Numbered from the stretch's first letter, positions 43,288-53,928 are shown. The stretch: DNA of 64,000 nt from Rebecca billardiae RCC1528 (GCA_965240325.2 OZ251224.1:2604001-2668000), one strand, 5' to 3'. Translations and numbers: made by a program. The notes: generated from the sequence alone by a model not told the origin.

Positions 43288-43323
43288 GGCCGGCGGGGCG
43301 GCGGGGCCGCCGCCCCGCCGGCC
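43288..43323. repeat. Perfect GC palindrome, 17-bp arms, 2-bp loop
   Basis: Arms 43288-43304 (GGCCGGCGGGGCGGCGG) and 43307-43323 are perfectly complementary around a GG loop. It lies in the 3' region of two convergent genes and could form a very stable RNA hairpin, conceivably involved in transcription ending. No function is shown. Confidence 0.85.
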
Positions 43324-43435
43324 CACCACGGCCGCGGCCCGCCGCCCCGGCGGTCAGTAGTGACGAGTAGAGTGAGTACTACTAGTAGCTAGGTCACGAC
43401 GCACCGTCGAGGATATGGATTGTGGGTGATATGGG

Positions 43436-44614
43436 TCAGCGACGCTGCGACGACTCGAGCACGCGACGGAACGTGCTGTTGATCGCGAGAGCGCGCTCGC
43501 AGTCGACGGAGCAGAAATCGTCCGCGCGCACCGACCGCTCGAAGGCAGCACGGAGCGCAATCGGCTCGTGCCTTTGTGCAAGGAGCTGGCTGTCGGCCTG
43601 AAGAGTGTCCACCCACAGCGCACCCAGCTGCGCTGCCGACGCGCAGCGCAGCGGGAGTCGAAGGGAGCCCGCTTGCACGCCGTCGGTGATCGATCGGACC
43701 ATGCGCCGGACGAGGGCCCGCCGCGCTAGCACGGTGTGCGGCGGCGAGAGGCCGGCGCGGTGCGCACAGTCAAAGAGCTCGAGCAGCCGCATGTCCGCGC
43801 TGCTGATTGGACGGCTGTTGCGCCAGCCGCTGTCGCTCTGCATGCGCGGCCGCGGCTGCCGCACCCGCGCGCATGCGCGAGGCGCGCGCACAACCTCGCA
43901 CACGAAGCGCTCGAGTATGCTCGCGCTCGTGTCGTGCAGGTCCAGCACGCTCACACGCGCTCCTGCGCGCGCCCACAGGCCCCGCGCCTCGGCTGGCGTG
44001 GGGAACGTGCCGCCCCAGCGCCCAGCCGGTGTGTGCGCTTCCGTCAGCATGTCGAGCAGCGCGCGGAACCGCGGCTCGCCGCGGTGGAGCATGCGCTCGT
44101 GTGAGACGCCGAGCTTGGCGATACGCTCGGTGTGGCCACTCAGGATCAGCTCAAAGAGGCGGCGGTACACGATCACGACGCGCACCTCAAACCCACAGGC
44201 GCGCAGCTCGCGCAGCAGGCGACGCGCGCGCACGTCCGGCTCGCTCAGATTCTCGTTCGTCAGCAGCAGGTGGCCACCCGCGCGGGACGCGTTGCGTGCG
44301 ATCGCGACGAACGCGTCCCACACTCGCACGGCCTGCGCTTTGGGCAGGTGCCCGGGCAGGAGCGCGAGCGCGAGTAGGTAGTGGTTGTTCACATCCTCCG
44401 GAGCAATGCTACGAGGCGGTGGTAGGTCGGGCAGATGCGGCACGATAAAGCGATCGTCGTGCTCAAGGATGCGTTTCACGGGCGAATTGCTGCGCAGGAG
44501 CGCCCATTGCAGGCTCGTGCTGCCCGTCTTGGCGGGGCCGACGTGCACGATCGCACGGGGCAACGCATGCGCGCGCGCGATCAGCACAATCGTGAGACTG
44601 CCATGCCTAAGCAT
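43436..44614 (-). CDS. Sulfotransferase-family protein
   Basis: Predicted 392-residue single-exon protein. The N terminus is a short hydrophobic leader or signal anchor (SLTIVLIARAHALPRA). It is followed at once by AIVHVGPAKTGSTSLQWALL, the PAPS 5'-phosphosulfate-binding loop of membrane/Golgi sulfotransferases (family pattern HxGxxKTGTTSLQ). A later YRRLFELILSGHTERI fits the 3'-phosphate-binding strand-helix in position and sequence (RxxxxxxxS). The C-terminal domain (RLLELFDCAHRAGLS, FERSVRADDFCSVDCERAL) is not assigned. It probably sulfates a carbohydrate or lipid in the secretory pathway; substrate unknown. It is divergent from the next gene with only 107 bases between the start codons, suggesting a shared promoter. 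Confidence 0.85.
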   Translation of the reverse strand: MLRHGSLTIVLIARAHALPRAIVHVGPAKTGSTSLQWALLRSNSPVKRILEHDDRFIVPHLPDLPPPRSIAPEDVNNHYLLALALLPGHLPKAQAVRVWDAFVAIARNASRAGGHLLLTNENLSEPDVRARRLLRELRACGFEVRVVIVYRRLFELILSGHTERIAKLGVSHERMLHRGEPRFRALLDMLTEAHTPAGRWGGTFPTPAEARGLWARAGARVSVLDLHDTSASILERFVCEVVRAPRACARVRQPRPRMQSDSGWRNSRPISSADMRLLELFDCAHRAGLSPPHTVLARRALVRRMVRSITDGVQAGSLRLPLRCASAAQLGALWVDTLQADSQLLAQRHEPIALRAAFERSVRADDFCSVDCERALAINSTFRRVLESSQRR

Positions 44615-44721
44615 GGGCCGGGTGGACAGACTGGAAGGGAAAAGGTCAAAAGGCGAGCTGACGTCTGACAGGCGACAAAGCCAAGCCGGAAGGGCGGACG
44701 GCGGACAGGACGGCGGGCGTC

Positions 44722-45891
44722 ATGCTCGACGTGCTCGACGAGCACGCGGCGACCGTCATCGCCGCCTCGCTCCGCGACGAGGACGTGCTGTGCGTGCAGC
44801 TCGCATGCCGAAGCATGTCGCTCATCTTCCCGCGGCCGCTTCCCATACAGCGCGGCGCGCTGCTGAGCACGGACGCGCGCGCCGTCTTTGCCTTCTCACT
44901 GCCGGGGTTCGACGACGGGCGCGCGTGCAAGCGCTGCGCGGACGCCGGGCAGCTGAGTGCGCTGCGCCGCGCGCGCGCTCAGCGGTGCTGCAAGCGCTCA
45001 GACTGCCACCTCTGCTGCACCGATCCGCGCTGCCGAGTGCACACGCTCGCGACTCACTCTGTCGAGGACCTGCCGTGCCAGCTCGGCCTGCCGCGGCCCT
45101 GGCCGAACAAGGCGCTCGAGCAGGTGCGCGAGCTGGTGGAAGACGAACCGCGGCGATGGCGTAGCAGCGCGTATCTCGCGCGCGGCACCTCGCACGACGA
45201 CTGGGTGGTGATGGTCGTCTGCGCCGCGCTCCGCCTCCGCGTTGAGTACGAGTCTGGCTTTTTGGATTCGTCCGCGCCGGTCCTGCGCGTCGTGCGGGAC
45301 GCGAATTGGCACCGCCCAGCACGAGTGCACCCGCCGCCGCTCGGGGAGAACTACGAGCCACCGCCCGCGCGATGCCTCGGATGCGGCACCGTCGCGCTCG
45401 AGGCTGAGCTGCAGCCCGTGCAGTCCGGCTTCGCCTGTGCGCGCTGCGTCTCGCGCGGCCGCGTGCGCGTGTTTGCATGCGCGCTCTGCGGCGTGCGCGA
45501 GTCTGATGCCGAGCTCGTGCGGGTGCGCGGCTGGGGCGTGGCATGCGAGGCATGCGTCGATAGCCACGCTGTGTGGCGCGCGCTCGAGGAGCGCGGGCTC
45601 GACCCGACTCGCTTCGCGCTCGACGACCTGCCCGACAACCTGAGCTGCTGGGCGCGAACGCACACCTTCCTCACTGGCGGCGGCTGGCGCGCCATGAAGT
45701 GGGGGAGCCGGAGCCGGCGCGACCCGGTGGGGCGGCGGCACCCGCGCGGTGGGACGCGCTCCCGGCAGCAGCCATGGTGGGTACCGGTGTACGTGTGCGC
45801 GCGTCAGGCGCGTGCGTGCGTCGCGACGCTCTTCGGGCGTGCGCACAACGAGTACTCACTCATCGTGCCCCTCGCGTACAGCTCGAGCTGA
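44722..45891 (+). CDS. F-box-like, cysteine-rich protein of unknown function
   Basis: Predicted 389-residue single-exon protein. The first 40 residues (VLDEHAATVIAASLRDEDVLCVQLACRSM) resemble an F-box-type helical motif by spacing, though the Leu-Pro opening is missing. Residues of about 65-115 hold a Cys/His cluster (ACKRCADAG, CCKRSDCHLCCTDPRCRVH). Two further zinc-ribbon-like pairs follow in the middle (CLGCGTVALEAEL with FACARC; FACALCGVRESDAEL with VACEAC). The C terminus contains WARTHTFLTGGGWRAMKWG and a hydrophobic end. It could be a ubiquitin-ligase adaptor or zinc-binding protein. I recognise no orthologue. Confidence 0.7.
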   Translation: MLDVLDEHAATVIAASLRDEDVLCVQLACRSMSLIFPRPLPIQRGALLSTDARAVFAFSLPGFDDGRACKRCADAGQLSALRRARAQRCCKRSDCHLCCTDPRCRVHTLATHSVEDLPCQLGLPRPWPNKALEQVRELVEDEPRRWRSSAYLARGTSHDDWVVMVVCAALRLRVEYESGFLDSSAPVLRVVRDANWHRPARVHPPPLGENYEPPPARCLGCGTVALEAELQPVQSGFACARCVSRGRVRVFACALCGVRESDAELVRVRGWGVACEACVDSHAVWRALEERGLDPTRFALDDLPDNLSCWARTHTFLTGGGWRAMKWGSRSRRDPVGRRHPRGGTRSRQQPWWVPVYVCARQARACVATLFGRAHNEYSLIVPLAYSSS

Positions 45892-46425
45892 TCGGTGCCC
45901 CTCGCATCCCGGTCCCGGGCGAGACTCCGGCGAGAGCTGTTCATCAGCTGACCACGCGCGCAGATCATGATGACTGCCAGGCGGTTCACGACCAGACCGC
46001 CGCAGCGTCGGTGACATGATGACGTGCCACTCATATGAGTGTATTGTGAGTTACAGTGGCAAGTGTGAAGTGAATCACGAATCGTCCGGGATTGCTTGAG
46101 CCTTGACAATGATGGAAATAAACCTAGATCACGACTGTACTAGCGCCTGGCAGCAGAGGCTATTCGAATCTGAAGCTGCTTTACACAAGCAAGTCACGAT
46201 TGTCGATTGGACAGACACTGTCATCGCATTGTCCACTGCTGGCAGGCGAGGCGCCGGCGCCGCGGCGGCCGCGCCGTCACGGACCCGCGGCAGCGATTGG
46301 CTGAGTTCGAACCACGCACGCGGGCCGCGCGCGTACAACGCGCGACTGCCGCTTGCATTAGACCCTGCCGAGCAGGCATGGGACGCGGCCTTAGGCATGG
46401 TGTCCTCCGAGTGTGTGATCACGAC
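45892..46425. other. Intergenic between convergent genes
   Basis: About 530 bases with no supported gene. A GGTTCGAACTC-like motif on the minus strand near 46300 is not part of a foldable tRNA. Confidence 0.4.
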
Positions 46426-46964
46426 TTACTCGTCGCAGTAGAAGAACTTCGTCGCGTCATAGCAATCGCCAAGCTTCACCTCGGACGAAACGGCCTCGAA
46501 GTAGGCGCAGTCCGCGTCCGGGTGCGTGTTGGCATCCAGCAGCACCTCGTAACCCGCAAAGAACGGGATGTACGAGGGCTTCTCCTTGCCCTTGCCGTCG
46601 CGCCAGATGCCCGGGTGCCCGTAGTCCGAGAAGCCGACCCAGACGTCATCGCCCTGGGTCAGATCGTTGAGCAGCTGGTAATCCTTGCGCGACGTCCACT
46701 CCATGATCTCGGCACTCGGGTCCGACCCGCTGATGCGGTGGCACCACTTCTGAGCCTGCGCGCGAGACAGGTGTAGGGTGGCGCGCGCGGCGCGAAGCGC
46801 GCAATCGGTCAGCGCAAGCGCCGCACACGCACACCGCGGGCAAAGGCGACGGAGAGCGCACGCGAGCGGCCGTCGGGGGACGGCAAGGACAACGCGGCGA
46901 TGGCACGTACATCGTTGTAGCTCATCGGCCCGTACTTCTGGTGGATGGCACCGAGATCAGGCAT
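46426..46964 (-). CDS. Small C-type-lectin-like protein, copy 1 of 5
   Basis: Predicted 127-residue protein; exons 46964-46911 and 46755-46426 on the complement, intron 155 bases (GTACGT...CGCAG), phase 0. Joining gives YGPMSYND/AQKWCHRISGSD, the typical opening of a C-type-lectin-like domain. Then come WVGFSDYGHPGIWRDGKG, DADCAYFEAVSSEVKLGDC and the closing FFYCDE, with the four canonical Cys. The EPN/QPD and WND calcium-site motifs are missing, so sugar binding cannot be assumed. The domain starts at the N terminus with no signal peptide, and the ATG sits in a strong context (GCAGCCACCATG), so the mature protein may be cytosolic. First, in plus-strand order, of a tandem five-gene family on the minus strand. 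Confidence 0.85.
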
Positions 46965-49576
46965 GGTGGCTGCGGGACGGAGACGCGACGAAGTGGATGA
47001 GACTCGGAGGGACGGCAGTCACGAACGCGCGCGCCTCTCAGGCGTCTTTATTCTGTTTCAAGACCGTCCACGGCGCGAAGACCAACTTTGATCGTGTTCT
47101 GCGACAGGTTCAGGTAGAAAAGAGAGATCTTTGCCATCTTCGCCGCGGCGCGATTCTCGAGGTGCTGCGCAAACGATGCACAGGCCGTTTCTACGGAACC
47201 CATCGTCGTGTTTTCGTCAAGACGTCCGTCCCGGCCGGCGGTGGCAATTGCTTGCTCCCCGCCCAGATCCGATTGTCTGCGGCGGCAGTGACATTACAGT
47301 TTACTATGTTTTAACGTGCACACTTGGTTAAGGCGTGATTGACGCCATCCAACACTGCACAAAGACACCGCCACAAAACAGACCGGCGCAGGCAGGTGAG
47401 GGGCGCGTTGCCGCACCTCATCGAGGCGGCCATTGCAGCAAGCGGCCGCCCCGCGCTCGGAGGCACGCGCTCGGGAGCGCGCTCTGACACCACAGTATTC
47501 TGACTTCTGTCATATTCTCATTCTGTGAACTAGTCAATTGACACTGCGCCACAAGGGGGGGGGGTCCAAAATTGTCCCCGCCGACGGCTCGATGGCTGCC
47601 GCACGTGCGTGCCCCGCGTGCCTTGCGCGTGTACGTGCACGGTAGGGCGTCCCGACAGCGAGGGCGGGGTGGCGTAGATGGTCTCATGGGAGGTGTGCCC
47701 GTGTGCCGGAGACGCTTCGACACCTTGGTGGCGTGCGCACACTTCTCCTTGCCGCCGCTTGCCTGCTGCGTGCTCGGCCAGCCGTGTTGAGAGCACGCCT
47801 GCGCGTGCATGGCCAATGTCGGGCGGATCGAGCCGTAGTGAGTGCGCGTGCGGGTACTCCTACCCGATGCGTCTCCCTACCACTGTCGCAAGCCCTCGTG
47901 CGCGTCGTGAAGCCTGTCGAATCCAGTCGGGCACATGCCCAACATGCTCGCGAACAATGGCCGAGGAATGGCGTCAAATGCGCTATTTGAAAATAAAACT
48001 GGCCAGCATGTCGCATACCACCATGATAACGTTGGCACGTCGTGGGTTCGAGTGCACGGCTTAGGGTTGACGTACAAAAGCTACTGCGACAGTGGTAGAG
48101 AGACGCATCGGGTAGGAGTACCCGCACGCGCACTCACTACGGCTCGATCCGCCCGACATTGGCCATGCACGCGCAGGCGTGCTCTCAACACGGCTGGCCG
48201 AGCACGCAGCAGGCAAGCGGCGGCAACGAGAGGTGTGGGCACGCCACCAAGGTGTCGAAGCGTCTCCGGCACACGGGCACACCTCCCACGAGACCATCTA
48301 CGCCACCCCGCCCTCGCTGTCGGGACGCCCTACCGTGCACGTACACGCGCAAGGCACGCGGGGCACGCACGTGCGGCAGCCATCGAGCCGTCGGCGGGGA
48401 CAATTTTGGACCCCCCCCTTGTGGCGCAGTGTCAATGACATTCATCATTGTCAATGTTCAAGCCTCATGAGTTCATCTGAACTCTGTCTCTGACTAGCCC
48501 AGCTTCAAGCAAAGGACCATCATTCATCAAAGGTATATTTGATGACAGACAGACAGTCCTTTGCTGCAAAGGAGTGAAAGGACCGTCAAACTCAAAGGAC
48601 AAGGTATTTGATGGTCCTTACTCCTTTGCCCTTCAAGGGCCAACCGCCCGAAGCCGAAGGCCCCCCAAGCAGGTCTGCATCGCATGACAGTCCGTCACAG
48701 TGTCAGCACAAACCGTGCCTACCGGGTGGCGGGTGCCCTGCGGAGACCCGGACCGGCGGACGACGGTGCGGTGCCGGTCGCGGTCTGTACTGATGACACA
48801 GACTCAGAGTACTCAGTACGGTGACGCGGCGGCGCCGCCACTGCGGACTCGGAGAGTGGCGCGGAGCCACTGAAGTCTGAACTGCATCTAGGTGATAGGA
48901 GTATCCGGGATATATTGATTCCGGGATCATACTCACTGATCATACAGATACTGCTGGCATACTGCCTCTACTGAAGTGCACTAGCTGGTAACGGAGACTA
49001 ATATCCGGGAGTAATCCGCAGTCTGGCAGTCATTAGACTGGCACTGGACCGTCCGCGGTGCCGCGTGCCTAGCGTGGCGCGTGCCGGGCCGCACTGCCAC
49101 TTGGCCGCGTTGATCGAACTGCGCGGACTGAAGTCTGAACCCCGGCACTACTCACTAGCCGTTACGGATTATAGTAAATTAGTATTACGCCCCGCGATTA
49201 GTTACGCGGGCCTGAGACGGGCTGATTCTAGAGGCGCCGTCGTGATTGATTCTGACAAACTAGGCGAGTACAGCAACTATACTGAGGTCATCTCCCCCGC
49301 ACACTGGCGACTCCGTGACACTGCCGTTTCACGCTGATGACCGAGCCGACCGCGGCATCCGGCGGGTGCGGCCCGGGCCGGCGCACGCGGCACGGCCCGC
49401 CTCGAATCCGCGGCCCGCGGTCGCCGCGCCCCACGGTCGTCCCACATGGGAGTGGGACGCGGTGGCGGGCATGGTCACGTGGCATACAGTTGCCGATGGC
49501 CCTGGCCGGAGCAGGCCGAGGGTGGCAGCGCCAATGCCATCGCGTCACATGCGACTATGTGCAAGATCACGTCCAC
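46965..49576. other. Intergenic spacer with foldback element
   Basis: About 2.6 kb containing the 900-base foldback repeat (47537-48436), short inverted-repeat-rich AT pockets around 48510-48640, and no protein gene I can support. Confidence 0.5.
47537..48436. mobile_element. 900-bp foldback element with ~350-bp inverted arms
   Basis: The left arm 47537-47890 is an almost exact reverse complement of the right arm 48085-48436. The ends are ATTGACACTGCGCCACAAG followed by a G run. The two arms differ at scattered bases and in G-run length. The 194-base loop (47891-48084) is less GC-rich and non-coding. I see no unambiguous target-site duplication. Any mirror-image open frames in the arms are by-products of the palindrome. 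Best explained as a non-autonomous foldback DNA transposon or a palindromic duplication. Confidence 0.85.
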
Positions 49577-50119
49577 TTACTCGTCGCAGTAGAAGGACTT
49601 CGTCGCGTCATAGCAATCGCCAAGCTTCACCTCGGACGAAACGGCCTCGTAGTAGGCGCAGTCAGCGGTCGGGTGCGTGTTGGCGTCCAGCAGCACCTCG
49701 TAGCCCGCGAAGAACGGGATGTACGAGGGAAGCGTCTTGCCCTTGCCGTCCCGCCAGATGCCCGGGTGCCCGTAGTCCGAGAAGCCGACCCAGATGTCGT
49801 CGCCCTGGGCCAGATCGTTGAGCAGCTGGTACTGCTTGCGCGACGTCCACTCCATGATCTCGGCACTCGGGTCCGACCCGCTGATGCGGTGGCACCACTT
49901 CTGAGCCTGCGCGCGAGTCAGGCATCCGGCAGCGCGCGCGCGGCGCGAAGCGCGCAATCGGTCAGCGGAAGCCCCGCACAACGCGCCGCGGGCAAAGGCG
50001 ATGGAGAGCGCACGCGAGCGGCCGTCGGTGGACGCTACGGATGACGCTTTGGTCGCACGTACATCGTTGTAGCTCATCGGCCCGTACTTCTGGTGGATGG
50101 CACCGAGATCACGACCCAT
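49577..50119 (-). CDS. Small C-type-lectin-like protein, copy 2 of 5
   Basis: Predicted 128-residue paralogue; exons 50119-50063 and 49906-49577 on the complement, intron 156 bases with GTACGT donor and CGCGCAG acceptor. Exon 2 is exactly 330 bases, as in every copy. Differences from copy 1 include the MGRD start, DADC changed to TADC, and KSFYCDE for KFFYCDE at the end. Canonical Cys are at residue 24 and in DC, GDC and FYC. The start context GCAGCCACCATGG is excellent. No signal peptide. Confidence 0.85.
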   Translation of the reverse strand: MGRDLGAIHQKYGPMSYNDVRATKASSVASTDGRSRALSIAFARGALCGASADRLRASRRARAAGCLTRAQAQKWCHRISGSDPSAEIMEWTSRKQYQLLNDLAQGDDIWVGFSDYGHPGIWRDGKGKTLPSYIPFFAGYEVLLDANTHPTADCAYYEAVSSEVKLGDCYDATKSFYCDE

Positions 50120-50650
50120 GGTGGCTGCGAGATCGGAGACGCGAGGAAGATCTGCCGGGTGAGAGGGACGGAGCGACGGCTCGAGGGCTCGGCGGTTTCG
50201 CGATTTGAACACGACCAACTTTCCACTTGCGTGTCCGGTCTGTGATATCTGTCCGGTTCATTCAGTGCTGCGGTCGGCCGCGGGTGACTCTGTGAGTGAG
50301 TGACGCAGACCCGAGTCACGGATTCTCAGTTGCACAGCTAGTCTAAGTTAGTCTGCCTGAACTGAAGCCATGCCCATGGGCCTTGGCACCCATGGTAATA
50401 CGGCGAAATCTTCATGTCATCCGGGGCCCTGAGCACGCGATGTGAAGGTTGGACCGCGGTACGGTACGGTGAATACGCCTCAGCGTCCGCACAGTTCGTC
50501 GCGGGGCCGCGGCTCGGACGTGCGGCACGAAAAACGCCGACGCGGGCATTGGCACGAAGCAGACAGTTTCGGCTGACCCTGGCCAGAGGAGGCCGAGAGT
50601 GGCAGCGCCAATGCCATCGCGTCTGCTACCGTGTGCGTGATCACGTCCAC
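50120..50650. other. Spacer between lectin-like copies 2 and 3
   Basis: About 530 bases. Its right end (about 50576-50650) repeats the sequence just downstream of copy 2 (about 49500-49576), showing that the duplicated unit includes 3' flank. No other gene seen. Confidence 0.5.
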
Positions 50651-51191
50651 TTACTCGTCGCAGTAGAAGAACTTCGTCGCGTCATAGCAATCGCCAAGCT
50701 TCACCTCGGACGAAACGGCCTCGTAGTAGGCGCAGTCCGCGTCCGGGTGCGTGTTGGCGTCCAGCAGCACCTCGTAGCCCGCGAAGAACGGGATGTACGA
50801 GGGCATCTCCTTGCCCTTGCCGTCCCTCCAGATGCCCGGGTGCCCGTAGTCCGAGAAGCCGACCCAGACATCGTCGCCCTGGGCCAGATCGTTGAGCAGC
50901 TGGTACTCCTTGCGCGACGACCACTCCATGATCTCGGCACTCGGGTCCGACCCGCTGATGCGGTGGCACCACTTCTGAGCCTGCGCGCGAGACAGGCGTT
51001 GGGCGGCGCGCGCGCGGCGCGAGGCGCAGTGGGTTAGCGCCAACACCGCACACGCGCACCGCGGGCAAGAAAATGCATAGCGCCCGCGAGCGGGCGTCGG
51101 GGGACGGGAAGGATAACGCGTCGATGGCACGTACATCGTTGTAGCTCATCGGCCCGTACTTCTGGTGGATGGCGCCGAGATCACGACCCAT
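50651..51191 (-). CDS. Small C-type-lectin-like protein, copy 3 of 5
   Basis: Predicted 128-residue paralogue; exons 51191-51135 and 50980-50651 on the complement, intron 154 bases (GTACGT...CGCGCAG). It starts MGRDLGAIHQKYGPMSYND like copy 2, and the domain matches copy 1 nearly throughout (DADCAYYEAVSSEVKLGDC, FFYCDE; SSRKEYQLL in place of TSRKDYQLL). Copies 1-3 form the closer subgroup. The calcium-binding motifs of true lectins are absent. Confidence 0.85.
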
Positions 51192-51502
51192 GGTGGCAGC
51201 GAGAGGGAAGGCTTACGTAACGAGGAAAGGGAAGGACGGCTCGGGCTCGGATCGATTTCGCCGGTGGATCTCAATTAGATCCCGGTTCACGCCCAGCCGA
51301 GCCGTGGTCCACGTGCGTGCGCGCTGGCGATCGTCATCAATTCAGACCGAATGATGGGCGATCAACTTTGACGATCGTTTCGCTAACGACATTCGGTTGG
51401 TCCGGCAGGGCGGCAGCCGGCAAGCGGTCCACATCTGCGCCGGACTCGGCAGGCCCGGCGATGCCGACTGGTCGGGCTTGTCACGCCGGGGTTGAGGGCG
51501 GG

Positions 51503-51557
<55 letters not shown>

Positions 51558-53413
51558 CGGGGGTAGCGACCCTGGAGTCCATTCGTCAGGTTGCCAGGCC
51601 GTGCTGTGCATTCCTTCTCCGGCGCGCGCCCGGCACGTGCCCGGTAAGCCTTCAGGCTTTCCCGCTTTCAGTGGTTGAATGGCGCATGCACAGGACAGTC
51701 CGCGCGACATCGTCGTAGTCGTGAAGTCGCGTGGGCGGGCCGGGCCCAGAGAAAGCCCAGGCACGCGTACTTTCGTACCCTTGCTGCCCGTACTCCCGAG
51801 AACAGGCCATGGCGAGCTCTCGTGGACCGGCGCTAGGGCATGGCACCCGGTCGCACCGTCGGGCGTCCACGCGCCCTCCGCTCAGCTGCTGACGATCCGG
51901 CCCATTGGACTGCTTGCGACGTGCTGCCCCGTTGGAGCGCTGATTCCGAGGTCACGCGGTTTCTCGAGGGCAATGGCACCTTTGATCGTCGACGTCGCCA
52001 ACCCGCACCCGTGACGCGCAGCTGAGACTGCGCCCAGCCCCGACGGCTGCATGGCATTTTTCTCGGCCGGGGATCTGTGCAAGCAGTTCGCAAAAGCTTA
52101 CTAGCTTAGCTAGATGAGACTCGTCTACGACGCATCTGAGCGGCTGGTTTGTCAGACGCGGTCCCGCAGTATGGGCTTCGAGTGCGGAATACTGCCGACG
52201 CCCCAGTCGGCACTCGGGGCGGGCGGGCGACCACATCTCAGCACGAAGGACGAGAGACTGTGAATACATACGAATTGAAATCGCATGCGTTGTTCATTCT
52301 ACTCCTCGAGTAGTACCCGATGCCTTCGCAGCCTGCGCTGACCCGCTATGCTGACCGGCGCCGCTGACGGACGGCTGGCTGATGAAGCTGGCACCTGCCG
52401 GCCACCCGCAGAGCCTCCGCTTTCTCGATAACTTCACGATTACTACAAGTCAGTTTTCAAAATTAGGCGCGGTACTTGTACGAGTGAGCCTGCAATGCGC
52501 CGCCGCGAACAAGAGCAGTCGTGCCCTGGCATTACATCTGCAGGGCCCGCGATTCACATGAGAGCTGATTAGGCGCAGCGCCGGTCATCACCCACGCGAC
52601 CCGAACCGTGCCCCCGGACTCAGACGTTTCGGACGTCGTCTGCAGCCGATTAGGATTCTCAGGAGCGTTGAACACTTCTTATCAGGGTCGGAATAACCGT
52701 CATTCAATGGCATGCGCAGTTACATACATGCTACAGCACAGCAGACTGTGTCACGTGTCTTACTCTCTACTGTCGCACTCGGTACGGTCCAATAATGACG
52801 ACGACGCTGCGAGTGTTGATACAGTAGTAGGCACGACGAACCCGTAAACCGACGTCGCGGTGACTGTAACTACGCAGCCTACGTCGACGGCTCCGGGACC
52901 GGGCTGGTGGTGTCTGAACTAAACAGTGACAGTTTGGCGGCGCGCGGTCGGCGCGGTTCTAGCAATGATAACTGGCACAGAGTCCGCGTACCGCCGTACG
53001 GCGGGGCCCTACGAGTACGGGCACCGCAGTCCGACTAAGTCTAAGTCGAACGTTAGTTACTCGGTAGTCCGTGCTGTCACTTAGCAGCTTAGACTATAGG
53101 CCATTATGAATTATATCAGATGTGCGGGTTAGTTAGCGGTGCCAATCCCCCGTTTAATTAATAATGCAGGCAGCAGCCACGGCAGGGAGCAGGCGGGCGC
53201 CGCCCCGCGGGGGGCCGGCCGCGCGTCCGCACTGTCGAGTGACTAGACTGTCGTCTGTCGGACTGTGACTGTGTGCGCCGCGGCCTAGCTTAGTAAATAT
53301 GAAACTTGTCCTGGCAGTTCTATAACTTTCTGCGACGTGTACTAAGTGACATTTCGCGAATCACTGCTGACACTGGGACCGCGCGCCCGCTCGGCTCGGA
53401 CTTCAACAGTCAC
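51192..53413. other. Intergenic spacer with G homopolymer
   Basis: About 2.2 kb, no supported protein gene. It holds a 52-base G run. Segments near 51560-51900 resemble the upstream flanks of copies 4 and 5 (for example CGACCCTGGAGTCCA near 51568 versus CGACCCTGGACTCCA near 54260). AT content rises after 52250. Confidence 0.5.
51506..51557 (+). repeat. 52-base G homopolymer
   Basis: Uninterrupted G from 51506 to 51557, inside a larger G-rich stretch from about 51494. It is capable of forming G-quadruplexes. Length could be affected by sequencing error. Confidence 0.85.
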
Positions 53414-53928
53414 TTACTCGTCGCAGTAGAAGAACTTCGTCGCGTCCAGGCAGTCCCCGAGCTTCACCTCGGAGGAAGAGGCCTCGAAGTAGGCGCAGTC
53501 GGCGTCCGGGTGCGTGTTGGCGTCCAGCAGAATCTCGTAGCCCGCGAAGAATGGGACATACTCCGGCTTGTTTGAGCCCTTGCCGTCCCTCCAGAGGCCC
53601 GGGTGCCCGTAGTCCGAGAAGCCAACCCAGATGTCGTCATCCCCTGAGAGATCGGCAAGCAGCTGGTACTCCCGGCGCGTCGACCACTCCATGATCTCGG
53701 CGCTCGAGTCCGAGCCGCTGATCGTGTGGCACCACTTCTGAGCCTGCGCGAGAGACAGAATCGGGCAGGGAGCAGCGAAAATCGCGCAGGCGGTCAGCGC
53801 CGGATGCACAGCCAGAGCAAAACGGAAGGAGAGCGCGCGTGGGCGCGGTATTGGCGTGCGTGGTTGCTGCGTACAGCGTTGTAGTCCATTGGACCCCACT
53901 TCTGATGGATCGCGCCCCAGCCCGGCAT
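53414..53928 (-). CDS. Small C-type-lectin-like protein, copy 4 of 5
   Basis: Predicted 127-residue paralogue; exons 53928-53875 and 53743-53414 on the complement, intron 131 bases (GTACGC donor, CGCAG acceptor). Exon 1 reads MPGWGAIHQKWGPMDYNA, joined to AQKWCHTISGSD. It belongs with copy 5 in a second subgroup: IHxKWGPMDYNA, LSGDDDIWVGFSDYG, FFAGYEILLDANTH, FEASSSEVKLGDCLDATKFF. Exon 2 is again 330 bases. All four canonical Cys are present. Confidence 0.85.

Larger units (their letters stand above)
42169..43435. other. Intergenic between convergent genes
   Basis: About 1.27 kb without a supported gene. It contains a 139-base MITE-like inverted repeat (42443-42581), AT-rich stretches near 42775-42860, and a perfect GC palindrome (43288-43323). 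Confidence 0.5.

Noticed and set aside
46250-46340. tRNA-like B-box motif (GGTTCGAACTC) on the minus strand
   Set aside because: The flanking bases do not form a T stem or acceptor stem, and no A box is found at the right distance.
48040-48070. GGGTTCGAGTGC resembling a tRNA T loop
   Set aside because: No matching stems; it is in the loop of the foldback element.
47418-48470. Paired mirror-image open frames starting MAMHAQACSQHGWPSTQQ
   Set aside because: Identical because they lie in the two arms of the foldback palindrome; no protein family resemblance and truncated differently on each side.
48512-48640. Short inverted repeat around AAGGACCATCA and TGATGGTCCTT as a MITE
   Set aside because: Arms of only about 10-13 bases with imperfect extension; too weak to call an element.
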